From positions 69,500,660 to 69,564,659 of the forward strand of contig NC_092810.1 of the NCBI RefSeq assembly GCF_040954645.1: a stretch of DNA of 64,000 nucleotides, in the 5' to 3' direction. This document shows, one piece after another, positions 24,625 through 36,734 of the stretch. The DNA is from Diabrotica undecimpunctata. Taxonomy: Eukaryota > Arthropoda > Insecta > Coleoptera > Chrysomelidae. Position 1 is the first letter of the stretch. Each line of letters starts with the position of its first letter. The position numbers and the translations under genes were made by a program. The notes beneath the pieces were generated by a model. It had not been told where the DNA came from, searched no databases, and saw only the letters and a list, made by a program, of their open reading frames with translations.

Positions 24625-25730
24625 TTCATTCGTACCACTGGATCTTTTTTAAATGGTAGGTTGTCTCTAGCGTATGGCGTCGGAGGGTTCATGGTACATA
24701 GGACTGTCTCAGGGGAGCACTGTCGTGGTTTAACCGAGGACTATGGGCTACTGCGTGCATACCAATATGCCTTTAGTCGATCCTTTGGTAGGATCTACCT
24801 ACAGCACTAACGTCTGCAAATACGCGGTTAATTTATTTAGATTTTATTATTTCTCCACATATTTCAGCCTGACGTATACTAGAATCCGTTGGGTAGATCT
24901 ATGATTTTCCAGAGCGTTTTTCTCTAAAAACCTCATGCCATACCATTTTAATATTTACCTTATAACAGTATCTTATTTAGTTTTAGTTTAATGAATAGTA
25001 AAATTCTTTGAGTAATTTTTAATTTTTTTCGAGAGATATTCGAGTGAAGTTATTTTTACCCTTATAATTGATTAATAATAAATTAATAATTTTATAATTT
25101 CAGGTTGATGAATACTAAAATTTACACTTTAAAACAAAAGACTTTAAACAAAATCAACAAGTCCAAGTCTCATTTCTCATATTTTCGCCTAGATGATTCT
25201 CTAAGACAAAACGAAATAACTGATGAAGTTCAAATAAGGCAAATACCCTAATAAAATTCAGCTGATAATCAAATAAAAAAGAAATTTATTTTTATCATTT
25301 ATAGTCACATACAGACTCGATATTAAATTTATATCGACGGTCGATCTCGATTCCAAAAAAAGGTCACCTTTAATCCGAAATAATTAAGCTATCACTAAAA
25401 TGAGATATTTTTATGGGCGAAATATCTATACTTTAAACTTTAATATGTGTAATATCTTTTCAGCGTAGATGATACTATAACTTGTCTCGTTTATTTTTAT
25501 TTCTATTGTCTCTAAATAATATCTAATAGCACTATAAAGTGTCTGATAAATAAAATAAGAACTATGATTTCTGTTACAAACCCTTGTTATGTTACTTCTA
25601 CGAACAATCTCAATTTTAAAAATAAAGTAATCCTATTTCACATATTATTGTATTTATTTTAAATTATTTAATGTATTTCTTTCAAATTATAATATGTTAG
25701 GTATAGTATGTAAGTATGTAGTACTCTTTG
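24625..25730. other. Unassigned; possibly leader of the LTR fragment, then AT-rich spacer
   Basis: 24625-24830 is somewhat GC-richer and could be leader sequence of the LTR element. From 24840 on it is AT-rich with no readable feature. Confidence 0.35.
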
Positions 25731-25955
25731 TTACCTAAAATTGCTATCCAGAAACTTTGCTCCACTACATAAATCCAACACAAGAGTTTTCCCCATTATT
25801 ATGTTTCTACTTTCTGACATACACTGTACTCCCAGTGGGAACTCTTTGAGACGAAAATTCTCGCCCACAGGCCTACTCTGAAAACGGGGAGGCCGTGCAC
25901 TCTTGCAATAATTTATGTCGCAGCTCACTCGATATAGGAGAGCTGTATTTAGTAG
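25731..25955 (-). other. GC-richer island, unassigned
   Basis: About 225 bp of clearly higher GC than its surroundings with a 65-codon minus-strand frame. I recognise neither the protein nor the DNA. A repeat unit or an LTR fragment are possible. Confidence 0.3.
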
Positions 25956-26244
25956 AGGTTTATCTAAATTTGAAGGGTTAAGTCAAATTTTATCATGGTG
26001 TGTATTAAAATAATTTTGTTCCATCCAATTCGATTTTATGTAAAATCGTAATAGTAATATCACAGAAAACTGATTTGCCCTCATTTTTAAATTAGTAGGG
26101 GTTGCCTTTTAGACAAATTATTAAAAATTCAACCACTACCTAGATAACGGACTAAGCTAATTTCAATATAAGTCTACACCTCCTCGGTCACTCTCGGAGT
26201 GCCACATCGCGTCTTTTATTCTTTCTATATTCCAATCTAAGGCC

Positions 26245-26600
26245 CTGTTATACGAGCGTTAATGTCGTCGCGTTAGCAGCGCCACGTTCGCGTTGGGTCC
26301 CAACCGGACAATGGCACTACCATGGAGCAAATAAAGCAAATTATACGAACGGCATTGCTGTCGGCGAGTCCGCGTTATCCCGACGTCAAGCGTTGCTACC
26401 GCGCCCTGTTGCGTTGGTAACGCGCAATTCCTGCATGGCACAGAGCGCACATCAAGATATATATAGCGCTGACAACGCGGACAAAGTGATGTCAACGCGA
26501 TGCAACTACAGTCGCAATCACGTATAACTTGGATTAATTGTTATGCAAGCTGTTTTCCGAGGCATCAACGCGATGACATTAGCGTTCGTTAAATAGCAGT
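26245..26600. mobile_element. GC-rich MITE with imperfect terminal inverted repeats
   Basis: Left end 26245-26274 (CTGTTATACGAGCGTTAATG, then TCGTCGCGTT) and the reverse complement of 26567-26600 (CTGCTATTTAACGAACGCTA, then ATGTCATCGCGTT) match with a 3-base indel and a few mismatches. The inside is rich in AACGC/GCGTT, and TTATACGA recurs at 26340, suggesting internal sub-repeats. There is no coding sequence. The ends resemble Harbinger-type or other short-TIR families only loosely; I could not fix a target duplication. Confidence 0.6.
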
Positions 26601-26819
26601 ATGCAGCACTAAGTTGCAGATTGATTTAGAATTTTAACCGACTACGTTAGTCTTTTTGATTTCTGACCAGGGCCTGAACCATCGTCGACTAAATTATTCA
26701 GTGAAGTGAATGCGTGTCGGTCGCCTTACACGACTGTTTGACCGACTAAAAAAATACTCTACTTTATAAATATTTTCAGTCTACCTATTTTCTTCAGAGA
26801 CGTCACACTCAGATATGCT

Positions 26820-27130
26820 GAGAAGGATAAATAACTGGACCCCACTATGGCCCAGTTGTAGAGGAAGGCCCAGAAGAAGATGGTTGGATGATGTAGAAAA
26901 TTATATAAGAACAATAAATATTAAAGACTGGAAAGTTCAGTGGAAGGAGAGAAAGAAATGAAAAATAATCACGAAAGCAGCAAAGACACACAGCAAGCAC
27001 ACAATCTATGTCATTATATGACATAATGACATAGAGGAATAATCCACATTTTCCATGAATAGGATTTTGAACGCCATAGCGTTAGCTATAATCCCTAAGG
27101 ATTGTAAAGCTTAATGAATGAATGAATTTA
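26820..27130 (+). pseudogene. RTE-like element, extreme 3' end with (AATG)n tail
   Basis: CRGRPRRRWLDDVENYIR and INIKDWKVQWKERKK (26865-26960) are the last blocks of an RTE-type protein. The untranslated region runs to a tail of AATGAATGAATGAATTTA at 27113-27130. It is 5'-truncated. A 29 bp perfect hairpin (27006-27034) lies in the untranslated region. Confidence 0.75.
27006..27034. repeat. Perfect 12 bp-arm hairpin
   Basis: CTATGTCATTAT, five-base loop ATGAC, ATAATGACATAG. It sits in the 3' untranslated region of the truncated RTE copy. Confidence 0.8.
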
Positions 27131-27179
27131 TTTTCTTATAACTTTGAATTATACCAAATATACACAGATCCAGATATTG

Positions 27180-27445
27180 TGAAATTTATTACGGTGCAGA
27201 GACTAAGATGGGCTGGATACATTACTAGGATGTCAGATAATGATGACATTCTCAAATCCAGAGAGCAGAAAAAATAGAGGACGACCGCGTAGAAGATGGA
27301 TGATGAAGTAGCAGAAGACTTTAAGACTTTAAGGGTCAGAAGATGGAAGAAGTTGCTATAAATTGACAGGAGTGACGACGTCTCTAGAGCATGTCAAGAT
27401 CCACAAAGGATTGTCAAGACAATTATGATGACGATATATTTTCTT
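27180..27445 (+). pseudogene. RTE-like element, 3' end fragment
   Basis: VQRLRWAGYITRMSDND and NRGRPRRRWM, then SLRVRRW-like sequence in a shifted frame, followed by a short ATGATGACG tail at about 27425-27437. It is a second truncated copy next to, but distinct from, 26820-27130. Frameshifts and a stop after RRRWM. Confidence 0.75.
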
Positions 27446-27449
27446 GATC

Positions 27450-28800
27450 TCATCTATTGATAACAATTGTTGAAAGTTCTCAATCAGTCTAGAGCTACAC
27501 AATTAGTACATACATCTATATGTGTGCGCAGTTTCGAGTATCCTTATCTTTTATTCTTAAAATTAAATAAGAACAACCAGCCATTATATGTCGTAACATC
27601 CTAATTTGTCAACCTTTCTTTCGGTCAAGCAATACAGAACAGAAGAATACGATAGCTATTGTCGCATATTTGTGCGCCACGTGATTCTTGCACTTAGACT
27701 CAAAGAAGAAGAGCAATAAACGCTTCGTCTTTCTTCGAGACTTGGAAGAATCTACTTCCCACAGACTCTCATTTGACTTCGATGTAGGTAGAAGACACAC
27801 AAGAACGTAGCCGAAGAAGTCTCTGAGGCGGCCTCTCTGTAGCATTTGCGGTGATTTTATGAAGATATTGTCAGCATGTCGGCTTAACTAATTTACTCAT
27901 ATTCTTGTAATTTTAAATGGGCTCAAGGTGAATTTATTTATTATTATGAAGATTGTTACAGTAGTTTATTAAGACAGTCGTTTATGAGTGCAGTCTGTTA
28001 TTTTTTTATGTATTTCATTTGTATACAGCATTTAATTCCATATTTCAATACATCTAACGATATTGCGTATTGGGCAACAGTATATTTTCACCATCACAAT
28101 ATTTTCAAATACTAAGTATTATTAGAAGTTGAAACATACATTTAAAGTAGAGCGTTCTGAGTCTTTACCAACTTCACTGGTAATAAACTTTCGCGTGATT
28201 CGAAACAAAAAGTATGATACAATCAATCCTTCTTAGGGCCATCATGTCATGGTGGTGGGAATCTCCATGCTCGGTCATGGTAGCTAATTTGGTGAGGTAA
28301 GCATAACTAAACGGAAGCTAGGAACGGCCTAAAGGGATGTGACATTTATTCCTAATATATAAAATTCTTAAATAATGTTACTCATATTTTTACATCTCTC
28401 ATTGTGTAATTGGAATTGTTTTTAATCACGAATCGGGGACGCCCTGACTTGGTCAAGTTTAGTAAATACATAACGTTAACAAACACCTCAGTTTTGCATA
28501 GTTGCAAGTAATCCAAGCGTGGGTGGCTTTGCTTACACATACACAATATTGTTTGATCACGTCGTAATGCAAGGACGAATATAAAAACGGTAAACAATGA
28601 ATTGAGAAACAGTTAAGCTAAGTCGGGTTGTTACATTGGGTTAATAAGCAGGACCGATAACTTCGAAGTCGAGATGTAGTTCTCTTTGACTTAAATTAAG
28701 TACTATTTTAAATGTTAACGAGTAATATGTAAAACTGTTAATTATTTGTGTTAAAAATAATGATGGAAGTGCTGAGAGAAGTAATATTTATTATATGGTG
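27450..28800. other. Unassigned
   Basis: A GC-richer block at 27605-27845 has a 78-codon minus-strand frame with no motif I know. Another patch at 28210-28330 is also unassigned. The rest is AT-rich. Confidence 0.35.
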
Positions 28801-29312
28801 ATCCTGTCAAAACCTCACCAAAGAAAGCACCTGGACCAGGTGAAATAACCAACATAGTTCTAAAATAGCTCCCAGCGAAAGCAATCCTTTATATGACCAA
28901 CATAATAAACGTACTGATGAGATTCAGAAGATTCCCTAGTCACTGGAAAGAAGCCCATGTGATCACAATCCGTAAACCAGGAAAAAACAGCATTTTTCCA
29001 GAATTATAGGTCAATAAGCTTCCTGTCTGCAATTCGAAAAATTACTTACAGAAGGATACTCTATCGAAGGCTCGAAGAAGAAACAGAAAGACTACAGGTG
29101 TTATCAAAAGCCCAATTCGGATTTAGAGTCAGACACTCAAACCAACACCAAATACTCAGGCTCATACATAGCAGCAGGCTTCAATAATAGACAGTACGTC
29201 GGAGCAGCCTTCCTGGGCGCCAGCAAAGCATTCGCGAGAGTATGTCAAAGGACTGATCTAAAAAATGAAAAACTATGGATACAGCCCACTCTCTTCGTGA
29301 TTCGCATAGGAC

Positions 29313-29514
29313 CCTCTGTCTCTCTTCAATCCTGACCCCCTGAAGGGAGTGTAGTGGTTATCGTGATGTCGTGTATTGTCCGTGTCCAAAGATCTCTATC
29401 TTTGGTCAGAGTCTGTCTTTTAACTTATGCATAGGTCTTTTACATATTCCTGTATTTTGAACGATCCTGTTGGGATCTTCCTCATGATCTTCGGTCTACT
29501 ACCTTTCTATGCTT
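29313..29514 (-). mobile_element. Nested 202 bp retroposon inside the Jockey copy
   Basis: The insert breaks the Jockey reverse transcriptase between its catalytic block and the GVPQ block. GCATAGGAC flanks it on both sides (29304-29312 and 29515-29523), an exact 9 bp target duplication. On the minus strand it reads like the 3' end of an RTE-type element. A SINE is possible. Confidence 0.65.
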
Positions 29515-30101
29515 GCATAGGACAAGTCCTATCCAAATTCGGAATTCCGGAAGCAGGAGTACCACAGAGAGCTATTCTGTCTCCGCTGCTGTATAACATA
29601 TATACAACCGATGCCACCAGAACATCACCATGATCAGCCTTTACACAGACGACATGCCAATAGTGACCAAGCACAGAAACCAAAACATTGCAACCAGAAA
29701 TCTTCAGACAGAGCTAGACACCCTAGAAGAATGGGCATACAGTGGAAAATTGCACTATATCCGGAGAAGATCCAAGCAGTGATGTTTAAAAGAGGCGCGT
29801 ATGGACAAACCTGTAAGATGAACAGAAAGAAGATCCAAGCTGTTCACAATGAAACACTACGAGAAGCAGCGAACGTCCTTCGATATGTATCGGAAAGATT
29901 CCTTTTCAGACACCCATCAGATCAGAGGATTAGATCAGATGGATGACAAAGCAAGAACAAAATTTTTCTAACTAATAGACCACCCCAACCACATCCTGCG
30001 AGAGATCATATGGTAATGATGTCTTTAACCGATAGAAATACAAAAGATCCAAACAGCAACTGCTTGGCAATGACTAAGAAGAGATAGTCCCATCTTCAGC
30101 C

Positions 30102-30193
30102 GACCACCATCCAAAACTTCCTAAAAAATCATAAAAGCACAAAAAAGGACCACCATCCAAAACTTCCTAAAAAATCATAAAAGCACAAAAAAG
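30102..30193 (+). repeat. 46 bp tandem duplication
   Basis: Units 30102-30147 and 30148-30193 (starting GACCACCATCC, ending in an A-rich run with G) are identical by eye. They lie in the Jockey 3' region. The lack of divergence indicates a recent event. Confidence 0.85.
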
Positions 30194-30699
30194 GCATAGG
30201 CCCTCCAAAAACAATAAGGAAAAAAAATAACATAAAATGGCAATGCCAACTAAAAAAATACTAAGAAAAGATTTAAAAACCGGGTCAGAGAAGCTTATTT
30301 TCCCCTCTGAGTGTTGAGACTCTGGAGTCAACTTAGCCGAAAGGCTCTTCTAGACCTATGGAAAAACATAAAGTAACAAGGAAAAGAGGATCGCGGGACT
30401 AAAGCGCCTCACCCTGTCCTAGACTTCAGGCGGAAAAGACGTTAAGTTTCCGAAGACTCTCATGTGACAACCATTATTATGATAGTAGCCTCTCATAGCG
30501 CACCAGCGTTCTATGAGGGGGGTTATGAAGGAGAGCATTGGGACCCGGATGATTTATCCTTGATCTACCTGGACCAATCCTCCTTACCCCAATGAAATTG
30601 TATGCCCAAATGTTTCTATGGGTATGCAAGTCTCATGCTGGTCGGGGATTACTATTGTGTTTATGTCTTATACTAGCAGCAGCAGTAAGAAAATCTGAG

Positions 30700-32480
30700 T
30701 GCTAAACAGATTCGCGGGTTAAAATGTATGATAGATAATAATTATAGACATAGTTTAGACTACATCTTATTACTCCAGGGGTGTTAGTAGAAAATTGTAG
30801 AATGAAATATATTTATTTCTCTAATTCTAGAGATAAATTTTGTACATGTTTAACTGTACTCATACAAAAATATTAATTTGTTGTAAACTATTGTAAGTTA
30901 TTGGGATATGAAGAAAATAATAATTTTGTTTATGTGCATCTAAAAATCAATTTACCAAAATTTAAATTAATTTGGAAAAGGTATGGAATATAATTAAAAT
31001 CTCATCATGTGATACTGAATATGCAAATTGTTACAACAAATCCAAACTAAAACTGTTTCAACTCAGAGCGTTGATTAATTATGTTGGTATTTGTCATTTC
31101 ATCGGTACACCAGAAAAAGGTGTTTGTCCGTTGAAAAATAACTAACATGGACTGGCCTGTCACTACGTGATTGATGTGATAAAAAAAAATAAATATTTAA
31201 GCGCTCACATCCGATATGATAAATAGATCAAAACTACCATCATTGGCGGAATTTTCGAAAGGATAATTTATCCGACGTCATATCACATCATCCAACTCTA
31301 TTCTCTAGAGACTTAAATCAACAAATTTCATTGGTTTAGTTTTTTATTATTAATTAGAAATAAAAAAAATATATACGGGCAGTGAAGACCATTCATTTAT
31401 TGGTGCCCATGCAACACTGAAGAAATCAAAATGAGGATAATTTCAGTAAAAAGTGCTAAGTAGACAACTAAAAGGTATTATCTTTTTAAGACAGAAACCG
31501 GAAAGTCCAAAAAACAGAAGCTAGAAAACAAACATATCGATATAGTAACAAATACTTATTTTACCAGTGCTAATATAGTTATCTAAAACATGGATCATCT
31601 TCAAAGCAAAACCATTTTATTCGTTTTTGAACAAAGATCCTAACAGGAAATTTTGGTAATATCTGTGAAAATGGTATCTGGAAGATACAGCTATGAAATA
31701 CAGAAATCCCCGATAATAAAACAAGACATTTCTCAATTTCTAATTTAACTGTAAACTAATTTAACTAAAAGCCGCAAAAACACTAGACCTGAGCTAGAAG
31801 GTTACACTAATGCAAGATGTACAATAAGTCAATTGGTTGTAGCACGACCAATTTACACAGACGGTTTCCGAAAAAAAAAAAAAATGCCGATACAAGATCG
31901 GCGAAGAAGATTTGAAAACTAAAGACACTGCAACACTAGTGATGAGGATGAAAAGGAATTAAAAAGCAGTGAATGAAGAAGAGCTGATCAAAATAGTTAA
32001 AAGATTGGCGCTAAAATTGTTTTATCATTTATTGCCATTTAACTCAAGGCGAACTTGTCCGTCCATAATTTTATCAAACTTGTTAGCAAACTTATCCGTG
32101 TGTCTACTAATGCTGTCTACATCTCCAGACATTGTGTGTAATTTTGAAGATCTACCGTTGATCTTGATCAACGATAGATTTCAATTGCAGTATCTTTGAC
32201 ACGGGAAAGTTTTTTTCTCATATATACATCAATTTTAATTGGATTTTGAAAAGTGATACACCGTTATATTGTCTGATTAGTCAGCAATTAATTCATCTTA
32301 ATTTCAGTGTAATATGATTTCTTTATGATGAAATAATCAAAGAAAAATTAACACGTGCACTAAATAAATGAAAATTTTTAACATAAAAATATATATAAAA
32401 TATAATATAAAACTATAAAAAATATACAGTATAAAATATAAAAATCTAACAAAAATGTGATTAATAATCTGTGTTTCATC
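30700..32480. other. No recognisable content
   Basis: AT-rich spacer. A short imperfect palindrome (CTACCGTTGATC/GATCAACGATAG) is at 32149-32174. No coding signal. Confidence 0.45.
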
Positions 32481-32489
32481 CAGCAGCAA

Positions 32490-32905
32490 TAGTTATAGCT
32501 TTACACTGCCCTGTCAACCTTAAAATTAAATTATCAATTTCGATTTCACGCAATCGGATCTATTCGTGTATAAAAAGATCTTAAAGACCTTGTCTACTAT
32601 GGACATTGTGCAGACGACGAGGCGTCTCTGAAGCATATCCCATACATGCCCGATGGGATTAAGATCAGCCGATTGTACTGGCCACGGTAAAAGAGTAATA
32701 TCCTCATTATGAAACTAATATATTACTGTTGCTACAGTATGTGATCTTACATTATCCTCCATTTAACGCAAATCAGGACCTGTAGCAAGGATAAATGGAA
32801 AGACAACAGGTTCTAAGATACGACCAATATATTGAGATTTATTCAAAGTGCCTTCCACAAAAACGGGAAGAGTTCGATGACGAAAAATTGTTTCACCCTG
32901 TAAAT
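32490..32905 (-). pseudogene. Tc1-like (DD34E) transposase, C-terminal part
   Basis: Minus-strand reading: GETIFRHRTLPVFVEGTLN, QYIGRILEPVVFPFI, MEDNVRSHTVATV, LLPWPVQSADLNPIGHVWDML. The D of MEDN and the third catalytic position are separated by exactly 34 residues, as in Tc1. The third position, normally E in NPIEHVW, is G here (GAG to GGG type change), and a stop lies between. The N-terminal DNA-binding part and the terminal repeats are not recognisable. Confidence 0.82.
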
Positions 32906-32909
32906 GCCT

Positions 32910-33676
32910 GAGTCTTACTTATCGACCAGGTCCTCTCTAAATTCTTATTCTTTTTGACTACCTTTAAAAATTGAAGCACTTTTTGTTTACAATTTGAAGC
33001 ATTTAATCGTAAGAATTTGAGGCGCTGTCACTTTTGCCTTAATAAAACAGTTCAATTGACAGATTAATCTTTATGGTATACCTTGATTTGTAGAGAACAA
33101 GTTTTTAAATCGAACGGTATATACTCGTATTAACAAAAAAATATTTGGTTGTTTGTATTGAAATGAAAAACGTGTAATAATATTGGTGTTAATTAGACAT
33201 TTTTTATGTGTGTATTTACTAAGTGTAATTACATTTAACGGCGGACGGATAAACATAAATACATATTAATAAGAAATGCATTATAAATAAAAAAACCATT
33301 TTCCAACTTTTTAACGCAAATTTATTAATTTTAATTAAACCTGAAAAGGGTCTGGAATTGAATATATTTATCGAGAGATTTTATAGATACGCCTATGATC
33401 AGAATCGATTGCTTTCCTTATCTCTCTATAGATTATGAGAGTATCTATCAGTGTTGACTATTGGCTGTATTAAATGTCAACACAAGGGACGCAGCCTTAT
33501 GCAAATACTTTACTTCTGTTTTTTGATAAAAGTATGTGTTTGTTGCAGTGAGAAATACGTTATCTTTAGTTCCTCTAACACATTGAATATTTATTTCTAG
33601 AATAGATATAAGGGTATTTCGACGTTTCAATATTAATATATAGTTCTAATATTCTTTGCTTTTCAATTCAATTTCA

Positions 33677-33680
<4 letters not shown>
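32910..33680. other. No recognisable content
   Basis: Possibly more of the Tc1 relic in its first 150 bp; otherwise AT-rich spacer. Confidence 0.4.

Positions 33681-33681
<1 letters not shown>

Positions 33682-33757
<76 letters not shown>
33682..33757. repeat. (TA)n microsatellite bordering element B
   Basis: A TA tract with one GTA interruption at 33751, ending directly at the left arm of the inverted repeat. Confidence 0.95.
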
Positions 33758-33759
<2 letters not shown>

Positions 33760-33853
33760 AACTAAGGTACACTCGAAGAGTGGTGGGTTTTTCGGTCAAA
33801 GTGGAGAAATAAAAGACAAAGAAAGATGGCTACTTCATCTATTTATTGAAGAC

Positions 33854-33883
33854 GTTTCGCTTTCTGCTCAGAAACATCATCAG
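33854..33883 (-). ncRNA. Hammerhead ribozyme-like core B, left arm
   Basis: Minus strand: CTGATGA, a hairpin TTTCT-GAGC-AGAAA, then GAAAC. Both core boxes are exact. Downstream a CTTCA/TGAAG pairing is possible as stem III; the cleavage site is unresolved. Confidence 0.55.
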
Positions 33884-34689
33884 TTCATCTAAAAAGAACA
33901 ATATAAAACCAAACATCCATAGAGAAGTTAAAAACGTGTGTTACCTTACAAAGACATGTAGCAGTCAATGATGTTAAAAATATGAAAAAGCTTACGATAC
34001 TGGACATTTAGAGTTAAAGTTGTATAAAAAAATTAATTGAAACTAGGTATAGTTTACAAATTAACAGAATTAGCACAGCAAAAGAACATGTGATAATCAT
34101 ACATGTATATAAAAAAAATCTTTGAATGTACCGCTCTATTATATTATATTAGAGGTTGGTATTTCGCCTTGCTGTTCTGTCATTTTGACCTCAAGGCCAT
34201 GTCTTCTCACGTTGTTTGCGTGGATGTTAAACCTGTAAATTCATTTACCTGCGAGATTCAGTAAGCTAAAGACTGGTAACTTCATTTTTATCTTTAATAC
34301 TATTTTTTAATCTTAAATAATTCAATAATGTTACCTAAAGTCAAAATTAAAATTTAACTGATTATAAATAAATTGTTGGAAGTGCATTCTCATGATCTTT
34401 CTAGTTCTTTACATATCAAAATCTTAATGTTTTTTACTTAAGTTTTTATAATAACTTTTTTTATATACATGTATGATTGTCACATGTTCTTTTGTTGTGC
34501 TAATTCTGTTAATTTGTAAACTATACCTAGTTTCAATTAATTGTTTTATACAACTTTAACTCTAAATGTCCAGTATGGTAAGCTTTTTCATATTTTTAAC
34601 ATCATTGATTGCTACATGTCTTTGTAAGGTAACACATGTTTTTAACTTCTCTATGGATGTTTGGTTTCATATTGTTCTTTTTAGATGAA

Positions 34690-34720
34690 CTGATGATGTT
34701 TTCTGAGCAGAAAGCGAAAC
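34690..34720 (+). ncRNA. Hammerhead ribozyme-like core B, right arm
   Basis: CTGATGA at 34690-34696, a stem II with TTCT-GAGC-AGAA, and GAAAC at 34716-34720. It is the mirror copy of the core in the left arm, one base longer in stem II. Confidence 0.55.
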
Positions 34721-34964
34721 GTCTTCAATAAATAGATGAAGTAGCCACCTTCTTTGTCTTTTATTTCTCCACTTTGACCGAAAAACCCACCACTCTTCGA
34801 GTGTACCTTAGTTTATTTTGGATTGACGGTCGTACTCCTTTTCTCGATATATATATACAATAATCAAGTATAAATTGTTCAAAGGATTGGCTCGATTATC
34901 TTCTTACAGTGCCTAGCATGCCTATTCTAATTTTATTAATTACTACTTTAAAAAGTTCTGTAGT

Positions 34965-36200
34965 ACGTCTTCTTCTTCTTCTTCTTCTTAAAGTGCCTAT
35001 CCGTTCCGGACGTTGGCGATCATCACGGCTATCTTTACTTTGCTTACTGTAGTACGTAAGTGGTAGTAATCTCGGAGATTGCGCAGCCATGATATCCTTC
35101 CTGGGCCTCTCTTGACGTGCACTGTTTTGGAACAGGCTGTATCGATGTTGGTTACACATTACGTGGCCCATTAATTACCCATTACATTCCAGTTTCCGTC
35201 GTTTTCTAACTATGATTATTTCGCGATCCTTCCTTATTCTTTGCACGGCCTTCTTATTAATAACAAGAGATTCTCAGTATGCGTCCATAACACCACATTC
35301 ATGGATGGACAAGGTCCACTATTCCACTCAGTACAAAAGAATAGTGAGAACATAGCATCTCAGCAATCGGACCTTAATTGGGAGTTGTATATCGTGATTA
35401 TTGGAAATCTTTTTGAATGTTGATCTTTCCTTCCGAATTCCTACTTTTATCTCAGACGAGTGTTCGCACCGATCATTCAAATTTGTGTTAAGATAGCAAT
35501 AATTGGTGACCCGGTTTTATTGGTTGTTGGTTGATATAACAGTTATCCAACATTTTGTTTTTACTGATGACCATTTACTAGTCTTTTTCATATTAAAATC
35601 TAACCCAATCTTCCACTTTCCTTTGCTACTCTTGTAAAAAAATTCTGCAGTCCTTCTAGACTATCTGCTAAGAAGACGGTATCGTCTGCGTAACGTATGT
35701 TGTTCAGTCGTTAGTATTTCTTCGTCTACACTTGCTAGGGCCAGGGTCCTTATGTTCTGAATATACGGCATAGAGTATTGAAGACAGTACGTACCCCTGC
35801 TATACGTCTCTCTTTATTTCTATCGGTTCTGTCACTTGATTTCCCAACCTGATTATTTGTACTTTTGATTATTTGTAGGCCCTTACTGTCTAGTCCAATT
35901 GATTCCAGTATGCTCATTAGCTCGTCGTGCTTAATTCTATCGAACGCCTTTTGATAATCAATGAAGCACACATATACATCTCAATTGACGCCTCTACATC
36001 TTTGAAAGACAACTTGAACAAAGCCTAATGCGTCTCTGAACCCTAATTGTGTTTGTCATGTATGCTCCGCATTTTTTATATTTCTTCTATGTATTATTTT
36101 CAGAAATGTTTTCAAAAGATGGCTCATCAGGCTTATTATTCTGTAGTCTTCGCACGTCTTTGCGTTTGCGTTGACTTTTTAAATATTGTTACTGTTATTA
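34965..36200 (-). pseudogene. Non-LTR retrotransposon, reverse transcriptase to (GAA)n tail
   Basis: Read on the minus strand from 36200: CEDYRIISLMSHLLKTFLKII, QLGFRDALG, FQRCRG, MCFIDYQKAFDRIKHDELMSIL (palm motif with catalytic D), then decayed active site sequence, KRGPGR-like and ISWLRNLRDWY-like blocks in shifted frames (35100-35060), ending in a (GAA)n tail at 34966-34993 (CTT on the plus strand). This is a common insect family whose protein ends in SELFRAAVNKVKIAMMI-like sequence. Several frameshifts. Its 3' end recurs as short fragments at 43685-43780 and 46980-47091 and, inverted in sense, at 57470-57845. Confidence 0.78.
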
Positions 36201-36734
36201 GTAACAGTAGACTGTTATTATTGTGGAATTTTTCCTTTTTGGTATATCTGATTAAATATCATTCTACTACGTTTTCGTTAATAATGTTCAAGAACTGTTA
36301 TTCTCAAATGTTATATAATTCTTCCAAATTATTTTTGTTTCTTATAATAATGTGAAAGACTATATTCATATGAGTGTTGGTCGGTTAAATTTGCTGATTT
36401 TTGGTTTGTATAAACCTGTTGCTTCCTTGACTTTCTTGTGGAGGTTAAACATATCGGGCTTATAGACTAGTATTTTGTAGGGAAGAATAAAATACGTTCA
36501 AATTCAAATAGATAGCAAAAAATTTGTTATATATACGTCCAAATTCGTCGCGTCTTTAGATAAAAATTGTCAAATATTTAAATATAGAATTCAAACACGT
36601 CAGGATTTTTTTCATTATTTATTGCATACAATAATAAGAAAATGGCATAGTACTGATAACGTTATTATCAATGTAACAACATTTAAATCCATAATGACTA
36701 TGTAACTAATATAATTTAGAACGTAACTTGAACT

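Larger units (their letters stand above)
28810..30690 (+). pseudogene. Jockey-like non-LTR retrotransposon, reverse transcriptase to 3' end
   Basis: KAPGPGEITN at 28828 starts the reverse transcriptase; then RFRRFPSHWKEAHVITIRKPGK, QVLSKAQFGFRVRHS, a decayed catalytic block (AAFLGASKAF), GVPQRAILSPLLYNIYT (29550-29600), a shifted YADD region, HRNQNIATRNLQTELDTLEEW-like sequence and a thumb region to about 29945. A long untranslated region follows to a CAGCAGCAG run at about 30680. Many frameshifts are present, so it cannot code. The copy is interrupted at 29313-29514 by a nested retroposon and carries a 46 bp tandem duplication at 30102-30193. Confidence 0.8.
33758..34815. repeat. Inverted-repeat element B, about 360 bp arms, next to (TA)n
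   Basis: Left arm 33758-34117 and right arm 34456-34815 are reverse complements at high identity, from TAAACTAAGGTACACTCGAA inward to ACATGTATATAAAAAAA. The 338 bp centre is unique and AT-rich. Each arm carries a hammerhead-like core in opposite orientation. A short TATATATA run follows about 35 bp beyond the right arm. No protein is encoded. Confidence 0.9.

Noticed and set aside
25731..25955. Small structural RNA gene
   Set aside because: The GC-rich island looked like a possible snRNA or SINE, but I found no tRNA-like A and B boxes, Sm site or known snRNA sequence.
34968..34993. (CTT)n as an independent microsatellite
   Set aside because: It is the 3' tail of the minus-strand non-LTR copy and is annotated with it.
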